The notes under the pieces were generated by a model that searched no databases, was not told where the DNA came from, and saw only the letters and a program-made list of their open reading frames with translations. Of a DNA stretch of 64,000 nucleotides, positions 20,829-33,717 are shown piece by piece. Made by a program: the position numbers and the translations under genes. How positions within the stretch are numbered: position 1 is the first letter of the stretch; every line of letters starts with the position of its first letter. Origin of the DNA: CAVZZG01 sp963779685 (GTDB lineage Bacteria; Actinomycetota; Thermoleophilia; Gaiellales; F1-60-MAGs149); contig CAVZZG010000003.1 in assembly GCA_963779685.1 (NCBI GenBank), forward strand, positions 1,612,001 to 1,676,000. The letters are read 5' to 3'.

Positions 20829-22316
20829 TCGCCGCCGGGGCGTGGCTCGCGTGGACCTACGGCGCGCCCCACCTGCCCCGACCGACCGATCACGCCATCA
20901 CGGCGACGCTGGCGGCCGTGGCGCTGCCGCTGGCGTGCCTCGCGATCGTGGCCTACGCGGGCCTGTTCCGCCAGGCCCCGACCCTGCAGGTGGTCGCCGC
21001 CGTGGCCGGCATCCTGGTCGCGGTCTGGGGCATGCACGCATCCTGGATCGAGCTCGCCGGGATGGGGAAGCTGGTCGCCGCCGGGTCGCTGGGCCTGCTC
21101 GCCGCCGGCATCGTGGAGCGGTCCTGGCACGTGGCGCTGATCGCCATCGCGGTGATCGGCGTCGACATCTACTCGGTCTTCGCGGGGCCGACGCGGGCCA
21201 TGCTCGAGGGCCATCACCACGCCCTCTCGTGGCTGACGGTGCCGCTGGCGGGGCCGGGCATGCCGGTCGCGGCCGAGATCGGCTCCACCGACATGCTGTT
21301 CCTGGCCCTGTTCGTCGGGGCCGCGTGGCGGTTCCGGCTGCGGCCGGGATTGACCATCCCCCTCTGCGTCGGCTCGCTGTCGGCCACGCTGGTGCTCGCG
21401 AACTGGTTCGACCGGGCGCTGCCGGCGTTGCCGCTGCTGGCGCTGGCCTTCCTGCTGCCGAACCTGCGCCGCCTGTCGCCCACCGCACCGCCGCTGCCCG
21501 ACCCGCAGCGTCCGGCCACGGCGGCGAACCAGCGGCGCAACCTCACCGGTCGCGGCGACCGCGCCGCGCGCTGGGTGGGTGCCCGCGACGGCCTCTGGGA
21601 GGTGCTCGATCCGATCGTGCGCGCCGGCGCCTCGGTGGCCGTGGTCGGCGCCGGCAACTGCGACGACGTGCCCCTGACGCGACTGGCCGAGCGAGCCGGG
21701 CGCGTCGATCTGCTGGACGTCGACACGACCGCACCCGCCGCGGCCATCCGGCGGGAGCCGCGCGGTCGCCGTGACCGGCTGCGGGCGCTCGACGTCGACG
21801 TCACGGGAGGGCTCGCCGACCGCATCGTCCGCGAGGTCGCGGCCGGGCGCATGGCGCCGGTGCCCGTGCAGGACTGGGAGCCGGTGGGCGACGCGCCCTA
21901 CGACGTCGTCGTCGGCGACCTCCTCTACTCGCAGCTGCTCTACCCCGGCCTGCTCGACGCCCACGTCCCGGACGAGCGGATCGGGATCGCGCTGCGCACC
22001 TACGGCGACGCGCTCACGGGCCTCGTCGTCTCGCGCCTGCAGGCCAGCGCGCCGGCCGGCCGCGTGGTGCACGTCGACGACCCCGTGGCCTGGTGGGAGG
22101 GCCACGACCAGCCGTTCACGCTGCGAGCAGGTGCTGGCGGCCGCCGCCCGCAGCGCGGAGGAGGCGCTGCGCCTGATCGAGACCGGCAACCGGCCGACCG
22201 GGGCCGACCCTCGGGCGGCGCTGGCGGCGCTGGGAGTCCCCGTCCGGCGCACGAGCTTCTGGCGCTGGCAGTTCGGCCCGCAGGTCGACTACCTGGTGTG
22301 CGCCTCCGTCACGTAG
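20801..22316 (+). CDS. Membrane protein with C-terminal methyltransferase-like domain, frameshifted
   Basis: After correction about 505 residues. Residues 1-225 hold about seven hydrophobic helices (for example VIGVDIYSVFAG and LPLLALAFLLPNL). The C-terminal half resembles a nucleotide-binding Rossmann fold of SAM-dependent enzymes (VAVVGAGNCDDVPLTRLAE, VDLLDVD, YDVVVGDLLYSQLL). The frame breaks near 22125: one base is missing in ACGCTGCGAGCAGGTG, and the protein resumes as EQVLAAAARSAEEALRL to the TAG at 22314. The start is GTG 20801, inside the end of the UDG gene. I do not recognise the family. Confidence 0.65.
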
Positions 22317-23644
22317 CCGCGTCGAAGCGCGCGACGCACTCGACGTGGTGCGTGTGCGGGAACATGTCCACGGGGCGGACGCGCTCGAGCCGGTAGCCGC
22401 CGGCGGCGAGCAGCTCGGCGTTGCCGGCCAGGGTGGTCGGGTTGCAGCTGACGTAGACGATGCGGTGGGGCTCGAGCTCGAGCACGCGGCGCACGGCCTT
22501 CGGCGTGAGGCCCGCCCGGGGCGGATCGAGCACGACCACGTCGGGCGACGGGACGCCCGCCTCGAGCAGCGGCCGCACGGCCTGGGCGACGTCGCCGACG
22601 ACGAACTCGACGTTGTGCACGTCGTTGACGTCGGCGTTCTCGCGGGCCCGGTCGACCGCCTCCTCGACGACCTCGACGCCGATCACGCGCCCGGCGCCGG
22701 CAGCCACCGCGAGCGCGATCGAGCCGATGCCCGAGTACAGGTCCCAGACGACCTCGTCGCCCGGCCAGCCCCGCCTCCTCGATGGCGAGCTCGTAGAGCC
22801 GCTCGCACATGGCCGTGTTGGTCTGCAGGAACGCGCCGGCCGAGACCCGCAGCCGCAGCCCGAGCAGCTGCTCCTCGTACCAGTCCCGGCCGGACAGGAT
22901 CGACGTCGGCAGCCCGGACGTGACCTCGGCCACGCCGTCCGAGACGGCGTGGAGCAGGCCGACGCAGCCGGGCACGCGCTCGGCCAGCTCGTCCTCGAGC
23001 CAGGCCCTGTCGGGCAGCGCGCCCGAGCCGGTCACGACCGTCGCCAGCAGCTGGCCGGTGCGGGTCGAGCCGCGCACCACCAGGTGACGCAGGTAGCCCT
23101 TCCCGGAGCGCCGGTCCCACACGTCGCGGCCACACCGCCGCGCCCAGGCCTCGACGACGGAGCGGGCGGTGTTGCCGGCCACGTCCATCAGCAGGCACGC
23201 ACCCACCGGCATGATCTCGTCCCAGCGACCCGCCCGGTGGAAGCCCAGGGAGGGCCCGTCCTCGGACTCCCCGAACGAGAACTCGAGCTTGTTGCGGTAG
23301 CCGTAGGTCGCGGTCGCGGGCACGATCGGATCGAGCGCGAAACCGCTCTGATGGCCGATCCGCTCGAGCGCATCGCGCACCTGCTGGTGCTTCCACGCCA
23401 GCTGCGCCGTGTAGTCGAGGTCCTGCCAGCGACAGCCGCCGCAGGCGCCGAAGTGCGGACAGGGCGCCGCCACGCGGTCGGGCCCCTCGGCCAGGCGGGC
23501 GATCGCGATCGCCTCGCCGTGGCGCCGCTTGACCTTCGTCACCCGCGCCCGGACGCGATCGCCGGGCAGCGCGCGGTCGACGAACAGCACGAAGTCGTCG
23601 AGGCGGGCGACCCCTCGACCACCGAAGGCGAGTGCGTCGATCAC
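22309..23644 (-). CDS. RNA (uracil-5-)-methyltransferase, RlmD/RumA family, frameshifted
   Basis: An enzyme of the TrmA/RumA group that methylates uracil in rRNA or tRNA. The first frame has a TRAM domain (FGGRGVARLDDFVLFVDRALPGDRVRARV), iron-sulfur cysteines (CPHFGACGGC), and the substrate region ending GAFLQTNTAMCERLYELAIEEAG. The SAM domain with VIGVEVVEEAVDRARENA, VVLDPPRAGL and the catalytic VSCNPTTLA is in another frame (22309-22707). One extra base near 22759 explains the break. The GTG at 23644 is the first start, but TRAM-like sequence (GSEVEV) precedes it, so the true N-terminus may be lost to another error. Confidence 0.88.
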
Positions 23645-23699
23645 GACTTCGACCTCGCTGCCCTTCTCGGGACGTGACTGTGACGGCGTGATCTCGGGG

Positions 23700-24271
23700 G
23701 CCCTCGCTCGTCAGGAAGCGTACACCGGCCGCCGAGAAGTCGCCGCAAAGGGTGGGCTCCCGGGGCCGACCACGCCCCCCGTCGATGCCCCGCACGGAGG
23801 CTTCGCGGCCCTCCTTAACCAAGATGACAAATGACAATCACGTCATGAAACGGCGGTCATCTACCGGAACCTCGTACCGCTCGGCGGATGAGAGCACGCT
23901 CATGAACGCTCAACATCAGGGAGATATCAGCACAATCATGCGTAAATCTGCCGACGATCACGCGGCCCGTCCTTTGATGACAACCTTTTCATGATCATCG
24001 ACAAGCCTCCTCAAATGTACGTATGGTGGCCCCGGCATCCAGTGGGCCCCTCCACTGGCACTCGACGACCCCCAGTCCCCGAGTGAACTGAGATCGACCG
24101 CGCCGGCCATGGGGTCGGCGCCATTCAACCCATGGGATCGACGGCGCGTAGCCGATCGGGCCCGCGTTGGCGCTTGGGCGCGAACGCGGGGCCTTGCCTG
24201 CGCGTCGTGAAAAAGCGGAGAGAAGGAGAAGCCCCGATGCGAACAGGTGATGCGACATGAGGAGAACCGGC
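23700..24271. promoter_or_regulatory. Long, relatively AT-rich leader upstream of the secreted-protein operon
   Basis: About 570 bp without a convincing gene. The first 300 bp are less GC-rich than their surroundings and contain many TGAC/GTCA and ATGA/TCAT words, including TGAC-N6-GTCA near 23830 and GATGA-N14-TCATC near 23976. A purine-rich stretch (GAGAGAAGGAGAAG, about 24220) and AGGAG (24259) precede the first ATG candidates. This looks like the regulatory region of the operon that follows. Confidence 0.4.
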
Positions 24272-27200
24272 ATGAACCTTCCGCGCTTCGCCGCGCTCGC
24301 CCTCGGCTTCCTGCTGCTCGGAGGGACGTGTCGCGGCTCAGGCCGCGCCGCGCCGATCCGCGTCCACTTCATCGCAGGGCACGCGATGACCTGGACGGAG
24401 CCCGACCCGAACCCGGCCTTCACCGGCGCGACTCCGAGCCAAGGTTTCGCGGCGAACGCTGCGATTCCGCTCGTGAACGCGGGCCTCTACGGCCATCGCG
24501 CGCCGGACAACAACGGCGCCGGCGTCGATTCGAATCTCCAGTGGTCGTGGATCCTGAACGCCGACCCAACCCGCGAGCCCACTGACAACGAGAACCCGAC
24601 GGCGGTCTCGAACTGCCAGCCGTGGACCGACCCGAGCGGCGCGAAGTACGCGAACTACCCGGCCGACTGCCCGTGGCCGGCGGTCACGAAGATCGACCCG
24701 GGCACCACGAACACGCTCGTCGCGTCCGGCAGCCAGTCGGACTTTTCGCTTTCCGGCAACATCGCGACGCTCACCATGAGCTCCTGGGCAGTCTGCGGTC
24801 CGAACACGCCCGGCGACGTCGGTCCAGTTCGCGACGCAGGGCATCGATCCGGCGACCGGCCGTGTCTGCCTCCGCCCCGGCCCGCACCACTACCTGTTCT
24901 CGATCCAGGCCGACGGCTACGAGGTAGCCGGCGGCTACTTCGACTACGACCCGAACGGGACCACGGCGGTCGACGTGACCATGCCGATGTCGGCCAACCC
25001 GATCCCGCTGGCGACCTACCGCACCGACGTCTTCTTCGACATGAACGGGACGAACTCGGAGTACGACCTCGACCCCGAGACGCCCCCGGCGGACGGTAGC
25101 GGCAACGCGATCGCCGGCATCACGCCGCACCTCGTCCCCGAGGGTTTCGTCGCGAAGCTCACGGACATCATGGGCGAGGCCATCACCCAGAACGCCTACG
25201 GCGACCCGATCTGCACCCAGTACGCCGTCGACCCGGCCAAGCCAGTCGTCGACGGCGTCCAGCCCTGGCTGGACGCGAACAGTGACGGCGTCCCCGACAC
25301 CATCGTGAGCCCGGGCGGCGTCGGCCGGTGCACCTCCGACAAGGACGGCCACATCATCGTCCGCGACCTCGAGCCGAACCGGTACTCGGTCACCGTCTCG
25401 CCGCCTGCCGAAGGCCTCCACACCGCCACCGGCGGTCTCATCCCGATCGCCGACCCCGGCGTCGTCTCGAACGATCCCGGCGCGCTCGAGGTGTCGCAGA
25501 CGACGACCCTCGAAGGCAGCCACGACTGGGATCAGTGGGTGCTCGCCGGGGACACCGGCCTCGACGCCGAGCGCGTCAACGGCAGCGAGAAGGTCACGCC
25601 CGTGTTCTCGGGCTGGGCCGTCTATGACCCGTCCACGTCGGGCAGCGGCGCGGCCGACAACAAGGCCGACGCGTACGCAACGACGAAGACCGTTCCCACC
25701 GGGGCGCTCCTGCAGAACGCGACCAACCCGACCGCGTTCGTCTGCGGCCGCTCGGCTACCGAGATCTGCGGCTCGATCCACGGCTTCGCACACAACGCGT
25801 TCTCGTACGGCGCCGACCCGGTCAGCGGCAACCTGCTCGGCGCGACCGACGCGCTGCAGCAGGACGCCGGACCGCAGAAGCGCCTCTGGCTGGCCCTCAC
25901 CGACCTCACCAACGGCGACCAGACGATCCTGGCCGCGCCGTTCTACAGCGACACCGGCGAGTTCACCATCAAGGGTGTCCCGGACGGCAACTACCTCCTC
26001 TCGTACTGGGACTTCGACCAGTTGACGATCATGGAGGCCGAGAACATCACCGTCGATGGCTCGGGGGTCACCGACGTCCAGACGCTGCGCATGCCGCAGT
26101 GGTGGACGAAGATCGAGGGCCACGTCTTCAACGACGAGAACGGCAACGGCAGGCAGGATCCGGGCGAGCCCGGCATCCCCGGCCAGCTTGTCACGGTCCG
26201 CTCGCGTGAGAACAACCTGTTCGAGCAGGGCTCGAACGCCGCCGTCACCGACCTCTCGGGCAAGTACTCGCTGATCGGCACCTATCCGCTGGGCCAGTGG
26301 ATGGTGCTCGAGCAGTACACCGACGGCTACAAGAACACGGGCATCACCTTCCGTGGCTCGAACGCAACCCACGCCACCACGGCCGTCGGCGGTGGTGTCG
26401 ACATCAACGTCTTCAACTTCATCGGCCAGGGCCACGTCATCGACTGGGCCAAGCAGCCGTACTCCGCCAGTGAGAACGGCGGGATCGTCGGCAGCGTCTC
26501 ATCCGGCACCACGCGCAACGAGATGGACCCGCGCGAGGCCGCCATCGAGGACTGGCAGCCCGGCATCCCCGGTCTGACCGTCCACCTGTTCGGGCCGCAG
26601 AAGGACGTCAACGGCCAGTTGCAGTACAAGGGCGATGGCTCGCTCCTCCTCGTCGGTCAGTCGATGACCGACACCGGGACGACCAATGCCACCGATCTCG
26701 GCCCGACCTACACGACCGAGGAGTGGCAGCGGCCCACCGACTGCCAGCCGCTCGACGGTCTCGGCGACCCGCTCTACGAGCCATTCATGGCCGGGTGGGA
26801 CGGGTTCCCCGGCTCCGGCATCCTTTCGTCCAACACGACCGGCCGCGAGTGCGTCGAGTCGTTCTCGGACGGCCCCATCGTCGGCTGGGACGGCGGACCG
26901 TCGACGTCGGACCACTCGTTCGACGGCACCACCGTGAACGGCAACTTCGGCCTCGCCGACCTGTACGTGAATCCCAATCTCACCGGCCCGGCACTCGACG
27001 CGGACGCGAACCTGACGCCGATCGCAAGCGACGCCGACTACGTCGTCAAGGTCGACATCCCGACCGACGCCAGTGGCAAGCCGCTCTGGCAGCCGACCCG
27101 CGAGGAGAACATCAACGTCTTCACCGGCGACTCGGTCGCGCAGCCGCAGGTCGCCCTGCCGGACTGCGTCGGCGTCGCCCACACGGTCGACGTCATGGGC

Positions 27201-30200
27201 GTCGGAACCGACGTCACCGGCAAGGCCGTCCGCAACCCGGCGTTCCGCGATCAGGGCGGCAGCCGCTACGAAGGCCTGAGCCGTCACGACTGCGACGAGA
27301 AGCTCCTCCACCTCGACAGCGGTCGCTCGATCGCGCCGCTGTTCGAGTTCATGACCCCGGTTCAGATGCCGGGCATCCACTGGGGCCTGCTGATCGACGA
27401 CCTCAGCCAGTCGGTCGACCCGACCCAGATCCTCTACGGCGACAACGCTCCCGGATCGGGCCTGCCGATCAGCTGGTACGACTGGTCGCACCGCTTCGTT
27501 CGCCAGACGGTGTCCGACCCTGACGGTTTCTACGAGGTCATGCTGCCCTCGACGAACCGCATCAACGCGCCCACTCCCTCCGGCGTCTCGCCGCAGGTAT
27601 ACGAGCTGGTCGCGAACGACCAGGCCAGTTTCGACGTCGCGACCAACAAGGTGCGACCGAACCCCGACTACAACCCCGGCTTCCGCACGATCGCGGCCGC
27701 CTTCCAGATGTACCCCGGCGACTACGTACGGCACCGACCTTGCACTGACGCCGACCTCGACCAACGTCTTCAGCCCGGCGACCCAGATCATCGTGCGCGG
27801 CCTGCATGGTCGACACCACGACGCCGCAGGTGTTCGCGGTCAACCGGCCGTTCGTCGTGCCCGGCCAGGGCGTGACGACCATGGACGTGTACGGCGCCGG
27901 CTTCGGCGCCAACCCGAGCGTGACGCTGACGCCGGCGCCGACGACCGCTCCGACGGTCACGCCGGACACGGACGCGCACTTCACGTTGGACTTCTCGGGC
28001 GTCCCGTCGGGCGCGTACGGCATGGCCATCTCGAACGGCGGCCAGCTCAGCACCAACGGCCTGACCGTGCACGTGCTGAACCAGGGAGCCACCCTGACCG
28101 ACCTTGCCAGGAACTGGACGACCCCGCTGAACGGGCTCTTCGTCAAGGTCACTGGCCCCGCGGCGAGCCCGCTCCTGAACGAGACCCACAAGATCCTCTC
28201 CAACACCGCAACGGCACTGACGCTCGATCTACCGTGGAGCACGACGCCGTCCGGTGCCTACACCTACGTGATCTACGGGTCGGGCACTACCGACAACTCG
28301 AGCACCTCCGGCCAGCTCCAGTTCGCGGACGCCGGCTACGCCAGACGAACGCCCTTCAGGGCGCCGTCGTCGAGATGGCGAATGGCGGCCAGGCCGGTGT
28401 GAGGAGGGTCATCGCCAGCAACACCAACACGTCGCTAACGCTCGCCTCGGCCTTCGGAGGCGGCAACGGCAACGTCCGGAACGACTCCTACAGGATCATC
28501 CTGCCGTCGGGCTCCGCCACGGCTGCCACGCAGCAGAGCACCACCAGCACGCTCACCGACAGCACGGGTTGGTTCACGTCGTCGTTGGTGAACTCGATCG
28601 TCGCCATCACGAGCGGCACCGGCGCAGGCCAGGTCCGCACGGTCGCCGGCGTCACGAGTGCCCAGCTACGCTCACCGTGACGCCCGCCTGGACGACGACG
28701 CCCGCCACCAACGCGAGACTACACCGTGCTCCGCGGCACCCTCGTCGCCTCGGGCACTCGCGCAGGGAACGGGACGAACAACACGACGACGTTCACGGCA
28801 TCCCAATGCGCCGCCCACGGGGCTCGCCGCCGCTGGCGACGCGGTCGTGTTCACGACTGGCACGGACGCCGGGCAGGTCCGGCGCATCGCCGACCAGCCA
28901 ACCGCCACGCAGATCAGCGTCAGCCCCACGTGGGGAAACACGCCCAGCAGTGGCAACAACTTCATCATCATCGCGCCGACCGGGTCGGCCACGCCACCGG
29001 TCACGAACCCGACCGCGACCGTCGTCACCGACACGGCCCGGAACTTCACGCCCGGCGACCTCATCAACTCGAGCCTGCAGTTGACCGGTCAGGACCCGAA
29101 CCTCGGCACGGTGACCACGAACGGCACCAACATCCGTAACGACCAAGTGCGGGCGATCACCGCCAACACGGCAACGTCTATCACCGTGAGCCCGCCGTTC
29201 GGGACCATCCTGCCGTCGAACGGCGTCCGGTATCTCGTGTACCGCGGCCGGACGACGACATCGCCGCTTGCCAGCGTCACCACCCCGGCGACCCTGACCG
29301 ACTCGGCTGCCGCCTTCCCGGACTTCGCGGGATTCGGCACCCCGTGGAGCGTCCAGATGACCACCGGCAACGCTTGGCGGCAGTCGATGGTCATCACGGC
29401 CTCCACTCCCCCGACCGTGCTCACTCTGGCCGGGGCTTGGAGCCCGAACGTCCCGACCGGTGGCGCCTACGCCATCACGGCCTCGGGCACGGGCGCATCG
29501 CACAACACCAACACCAGCTTGACCGACAACGTGGTCTTCAAGCTCCCCGCCGTCCAGGGCAGCCTGATGGTTGTCACCGCGGGAACCGGTGCTCCGACCG
29601 ACAGGGTCGTCACCGGCTACACGGTGGGCACGAACGCCGGAACACTTACGGTCGCACCCGCCTGGGCTACGACCTCAGGTTCCGGAACATGGACTACACG
29701 CTGATCCGGCCGACCGGCAGCGCAGCCACACTCGGCAACGCCTACTCCCGAACATCGCCACGGTCGACGGCCAGGCCGCGCAGACCGCGCCGATCACCGG
29801 CGACGGAACGGGCGGCACCACTACCACGCTGAACGGCACGTTCGGCGCCGCCGGCTCGAAGATCGGCTGGCGGGTCGACGTCACCACCGGTACGACGACG
29901 GAGTCGCGCGCCGTGGCGATGAACACTTCCTCAACGATCACCCTCGACAGCGCCCTCGGCACCGCGCCGGACGGCACGGACACCTCGTACACACTCCAGC
30001 CACTCGCGACGATCCAGAACGGCATCGACTACGCCGAACAGCACTTCTCGAAGGACCGACTCGTGGCCATCTTCCCGGGCACGCAGGCCAGCTTCGAGGC
30101 CGACGGGACGGGCTCAACCCGACTGGGGCCTACGAGGAGAACCTGATCATCTCGAGCCGCTGAAGCTCCAGGGCGTCGGCCCGGCGGCACCTATTCGCCC

Positions 30201-31206
30201 ACCTACGCGGCCGATCCCACCCTGGCCGGCACCTCGGTGCTGGGCGCGGACGTGACCGGCCTCGGCTTCTCGCTCGCCACGGCTCCGAGTTACGCCGGAG
30301 AGCTACCTCACCGACTGGTACACGAACATCGCCGCCTCACCTGGTCGGGCAACCAGACCGTCGCTGACGGCGAGACGATCTACGTCCTCGCAACGGACGG
30401 TGAATACGGCGCCGACTACCGTGCTCGGATCGACGGCCTCACCATCGAGGCCGCGACAACGTCGACTTCGCCGCACCAACGCCAACGGCGGCGGTCCGAT
30501 CCCGCCCGGTGGCGGCGGCGGCCGGTCGGCCAGCCGGTCTCGCAGGGCGATGGCATCTTCGTCAACGGCTATGCCCGCCACCTGCAGATCACCAACAACA
30601 TGATCCGCTCCAACAGCGGCGGCTACAGCGGCGCGATCCGCTACCGGCGCGCCCGTCGCTGACGGCTGCCGACGCGCTCCTCGAACCACGACGAGGACGC
30701 TCGCGAGCGACTATCACCTGCAGGGCGGCTCAACCGCCTTCGATGCGGGAGCTGCCGACGCCAAGGTGCCGCTCGATATCGACGGCCAGACGCGTCCGCA
30801 GGGCACGGCGTACGACATCGGCGCGGACGAGATCCTGGTTCCGGCAGTGCTCCTGAACGTCGGGCCTCAGCCCCTGGGCATTCGGGCAACCGTCCAGCTC
30901 CAGTCCCGCCGGGCCGCGATCCTGACCACCCGGTTCATCCCCGGCAGCCGGGCGCTCAAGACGCTCCCGAGCCGCTGCTCCGACTGCAGGGTCACGCTCA
31001 CCGTCAAGCGCGGACACCGCGTGCGCAACGTGCGCCTGGCCTACCACAGCGGCCGCTACTCGGCAGCCCTGACACACCTCGCTGCAGGCACCTACAAGGT
31101 GCGCGTGACGGTCACCAGCCGTCGCCTGCACCTGACCTACCGCTCCAAGTGGCGCACCGTCGCCGTAGCCGAACCAACCACGAAGCACGGGAAGGGGACA
31201 CGATGA
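24272..31206 (+). pseudogene. Giant secreted Cna-B/SdrD-type and beta-helix protein, reading frame broken many times
   Basis: Reconstructed as one protein of roughly 2,300 residues. It has a signal peptide from ATG 24272 (MNLPRFAALALGFLLL; AGGAG 7 bp upstream). A long intact stretch (24975-27720) contains Cna-B/SdrD-B features, best seen at about 26115 (VFNDENGNGRQDPGEPGI). Tandem Thr/Ser-rich repeats of about 80 residues cover about 27830-29990. A right-handed beta-helix-like part follows (about 30000-30660; GIFVNGYARHLQITNNMIRS), then a basic C-terminal domain ending KHGKGTR. Frames change near 24820, 27725 and repeatedly to 30700. The stop overlaps the multicopper oxidase ATG by 4 bp. Whether it is a true pseudogene or carries assembly errors cannot be settled here. 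Confidence 0.75.
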
Positions 31207-33687
31207 CCGATCCCGGCGCAGAACCGGCTCACGAGGCGTCGCCTGCTCCAGGTAGGCGGCGCCACCCTCGGCGCCGGTGCGCTGACCATCACCCTCGGTC
31301 GCACGATCCTCCACCCGACGACGTCGGCGGAAGCGGCCACCTACTACCTGGATCCGTCGGGCAAGAACCTCCAGGGAGTGCGCACCATCGCCCTGGCCGG
31401 AACCGACGGCTGGATCACGCTCCCGGAGCAGACCGGGGCCGACCTGACCAACATCCTGATCCCGTCCAGCCAGAGCGTCATGCCCGACCTGCTCGCACAG
31501 GACTACGTGTCGCTGCCATCGGGAAACACTCCGGTTCCGCAGAACGCCTACATCTACTGCTTCCGCGACGTCACCAGGGCGCAGGTCGCGCTCAACGCCG
31601 ACCTGACCGACCAGAACGCGCACGACCGGATCTTCGGCCTCAAGGGCCAGGCCCAGCAGTGCGCCCCGATCATCGGTATGGACGCCGGCGAGAAGTACCA
31701 CCTGACGCTCTACAACCTCGGCTGGCAGGTGCGGCCCGACATTCCGGACGGCCACACCGTCCACTTCCACGGCTTCAAGAACGCGATCCCGTGGTTCGAC
31801 GGTGTGCCCGAGATGTCGGGCGGCGCCCCCCAGGGCAAGACGTTCCACTACTTCTACCAGCCGATCGACCCGGGCACGTACATGTACCACTGCCACTGGG
31901 AGGACGTCGAGCACGTCCAGATGGGCATGACCGGAGTGGTCTTCGTCCGGCCGAAGCGCAACACGTCGTCGCAGAAGTACGCGTACGAGACAGGCGACAA
32001 CGGCCGGAGCAGGCGAGGCCTACGACGCGATCTTCGTAGCTCCGCCGCACAGCGGGGGATCCGGCCCGGACATCTACATGATGTACGACCGCAACTACGC
32101 CCAGGACGCCGGCACCGCCGCTGCCTTCGGCGGCATGGCGACCGAGGTGCACGTCTACCCGGCGACAACGCTCGGTCCCCAGCAAAATCCGAACCAGTGG
32201 GGAGTCTGTCGTGGACGGAACCTGAGACACCACTCCGCCCACGGCTCGCCGCGCAAGCTGACGCTGCTGTGGGCGCTCCCGGTCGGCGGCAGCACTCGCC
32301 GCGGCGGTCTTGCCGCCGGCCAGGCCAAGTCGGCCGCCGGTCTCGACACGCACGCCGAAGGCCTGGTCCTGTGCTCCGAACCGACGTGACCAACGCCGTT
32401 TCACTCTGACCGCGAAGCGGGGCGCGATCTCGACGCCGGACGGCAACCGGATGCCGATGTGGGGCTACGCCTCGACGACGGCGCCTACCAGTACCCGTCG
32501 CCGTTCCTGTGCGTGAACGCAGGGCGACCACGTCACGATCGTGCTGCACAACCGGCTGGAAACACCCAGCCGACGTCGATCACCTTCCCCGGCAGAGTGG
32601 CGTGATGGCGAACGGCGAGCCGGTCGAGCCCGTTACGACCTGCCAACCAGAAGGTGACGTCGCTGACCAATCCGGTTGCCACGAACGGCACAGTCACCTA
32701 CAGCTTCACCGCCGAGCACGCCGGTTCGTTCCTGTACGTCAGCGGCACCGACCAGGCATGCAGAAGCAAATGGGTCTGTTCGGCGGCCTCGTCGTCGGTC
32801 CGCCGCCGGTCGTGGACGGGAGCGTCAGGCACTACTACGTCTACGACGCGAAGGCCGGTCATAGCTCCAACCCCGACCACCCGAACTGGGGCCAGAACGA
32901 GTACGACCCCGAACCACGAGTACGTCCAGATGCTGTCCGACGTCGATCCCGACCTGCACCGCTTGATCGACACCAACCCGATGCGGGCGAGTCGACACGT
33001 CCACGTACCCGTGGTCGAAGTACCGGCTCCGGGTACTGCTTGATCAACGGCCGTTCGATGCCCGACACGTCGCACCGAACTACGCGAGCTGGCTTCCGTC
33101 GCAGCCCTACAGCGCCTTCGTGCATGTCGACGCCTACGACCCCAACCCGGTCACCAACCCGACCGACGCGGGGCATCTGCCGGTCCGCACCCAGACTTCA
33201 ACGCCGGCGGCCTCACCCGCCCGTTCCACCCCCACGGCGCCGACACCGACGTGCTCGGCATCGACGCGCACCCGCTCTACACGCCCGACTGTACATGAGC
33301 ATCCGCAAGTACCTGGTGGAGCTCGCCCCGGGCCAGACGGTCGATGCCACCTGGGCAGTGGAAGTACAGCCAGATCGCCAGCAACGGCAGCGGTGCACCC
33401 AACCAGCCATGGACGCCGGCCACGGCAACCGCGAACGGCGTCCCCCGCCCGACTTCCGGGACGTCCGCTACACCGGCGAGAACGTCTGGTACGGCGGCAC
33501 GCCCTACCTCGCGAAGAAGGCACCGCTTCCCCAGGACACCAACTCGTTCAACGAGTGCGGCGAGTACTACATGGTCGCCCACAGCCACGCGCTGAACGAA
33601 GCGACGACCTACGGCACGGCGATGGGCGGCATGCTCACGCTGTACCGAATCGATCCGCCGGCCTCGATTGGCGGGTGCAAGCCATGA
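31203..33687 (+). pseudogene. Tat-exported multicopper oxidase, reading frame broken many times
   Basis: The ATG at 31203 overlaps the upstream stop (ATGA). Shortly after, in another frame, comes a twin-arginine signal (LTRRRLLQVGGATLGAGAL); one extra C near 31213 explains the break. The first cupredoxin domain is intact in one frame (31378-about 32000) with the copper ligands HTVHFHGF and HCHWEDVEHVQMGM. The middle (32000-33300) is scattered over all frames, and the C-terminus (33300-33687) is readable again (YYMVAHSHALNEATTYG, GGMLTLYRIDPP). The C-terminal site has HSHAL rather than HCH, so the type 1 copper Cys appears only in the first domain. The substrate is unknown; metal oxidation (Mn, Fe) is possible. 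Confidence 0.75.
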
Positions 33688-33717
33688 CATCCTCATCCCA
33701 CCAACGGAGACACGCCC

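Noticed and set aside
24530..24545. TTCGAATC word reminiscent of a tRNA T-loop
   Set aside because: No acceptor, D or anticodon stems around it; it lies in coding sequence. I found no tRNA or rRNA in the window.
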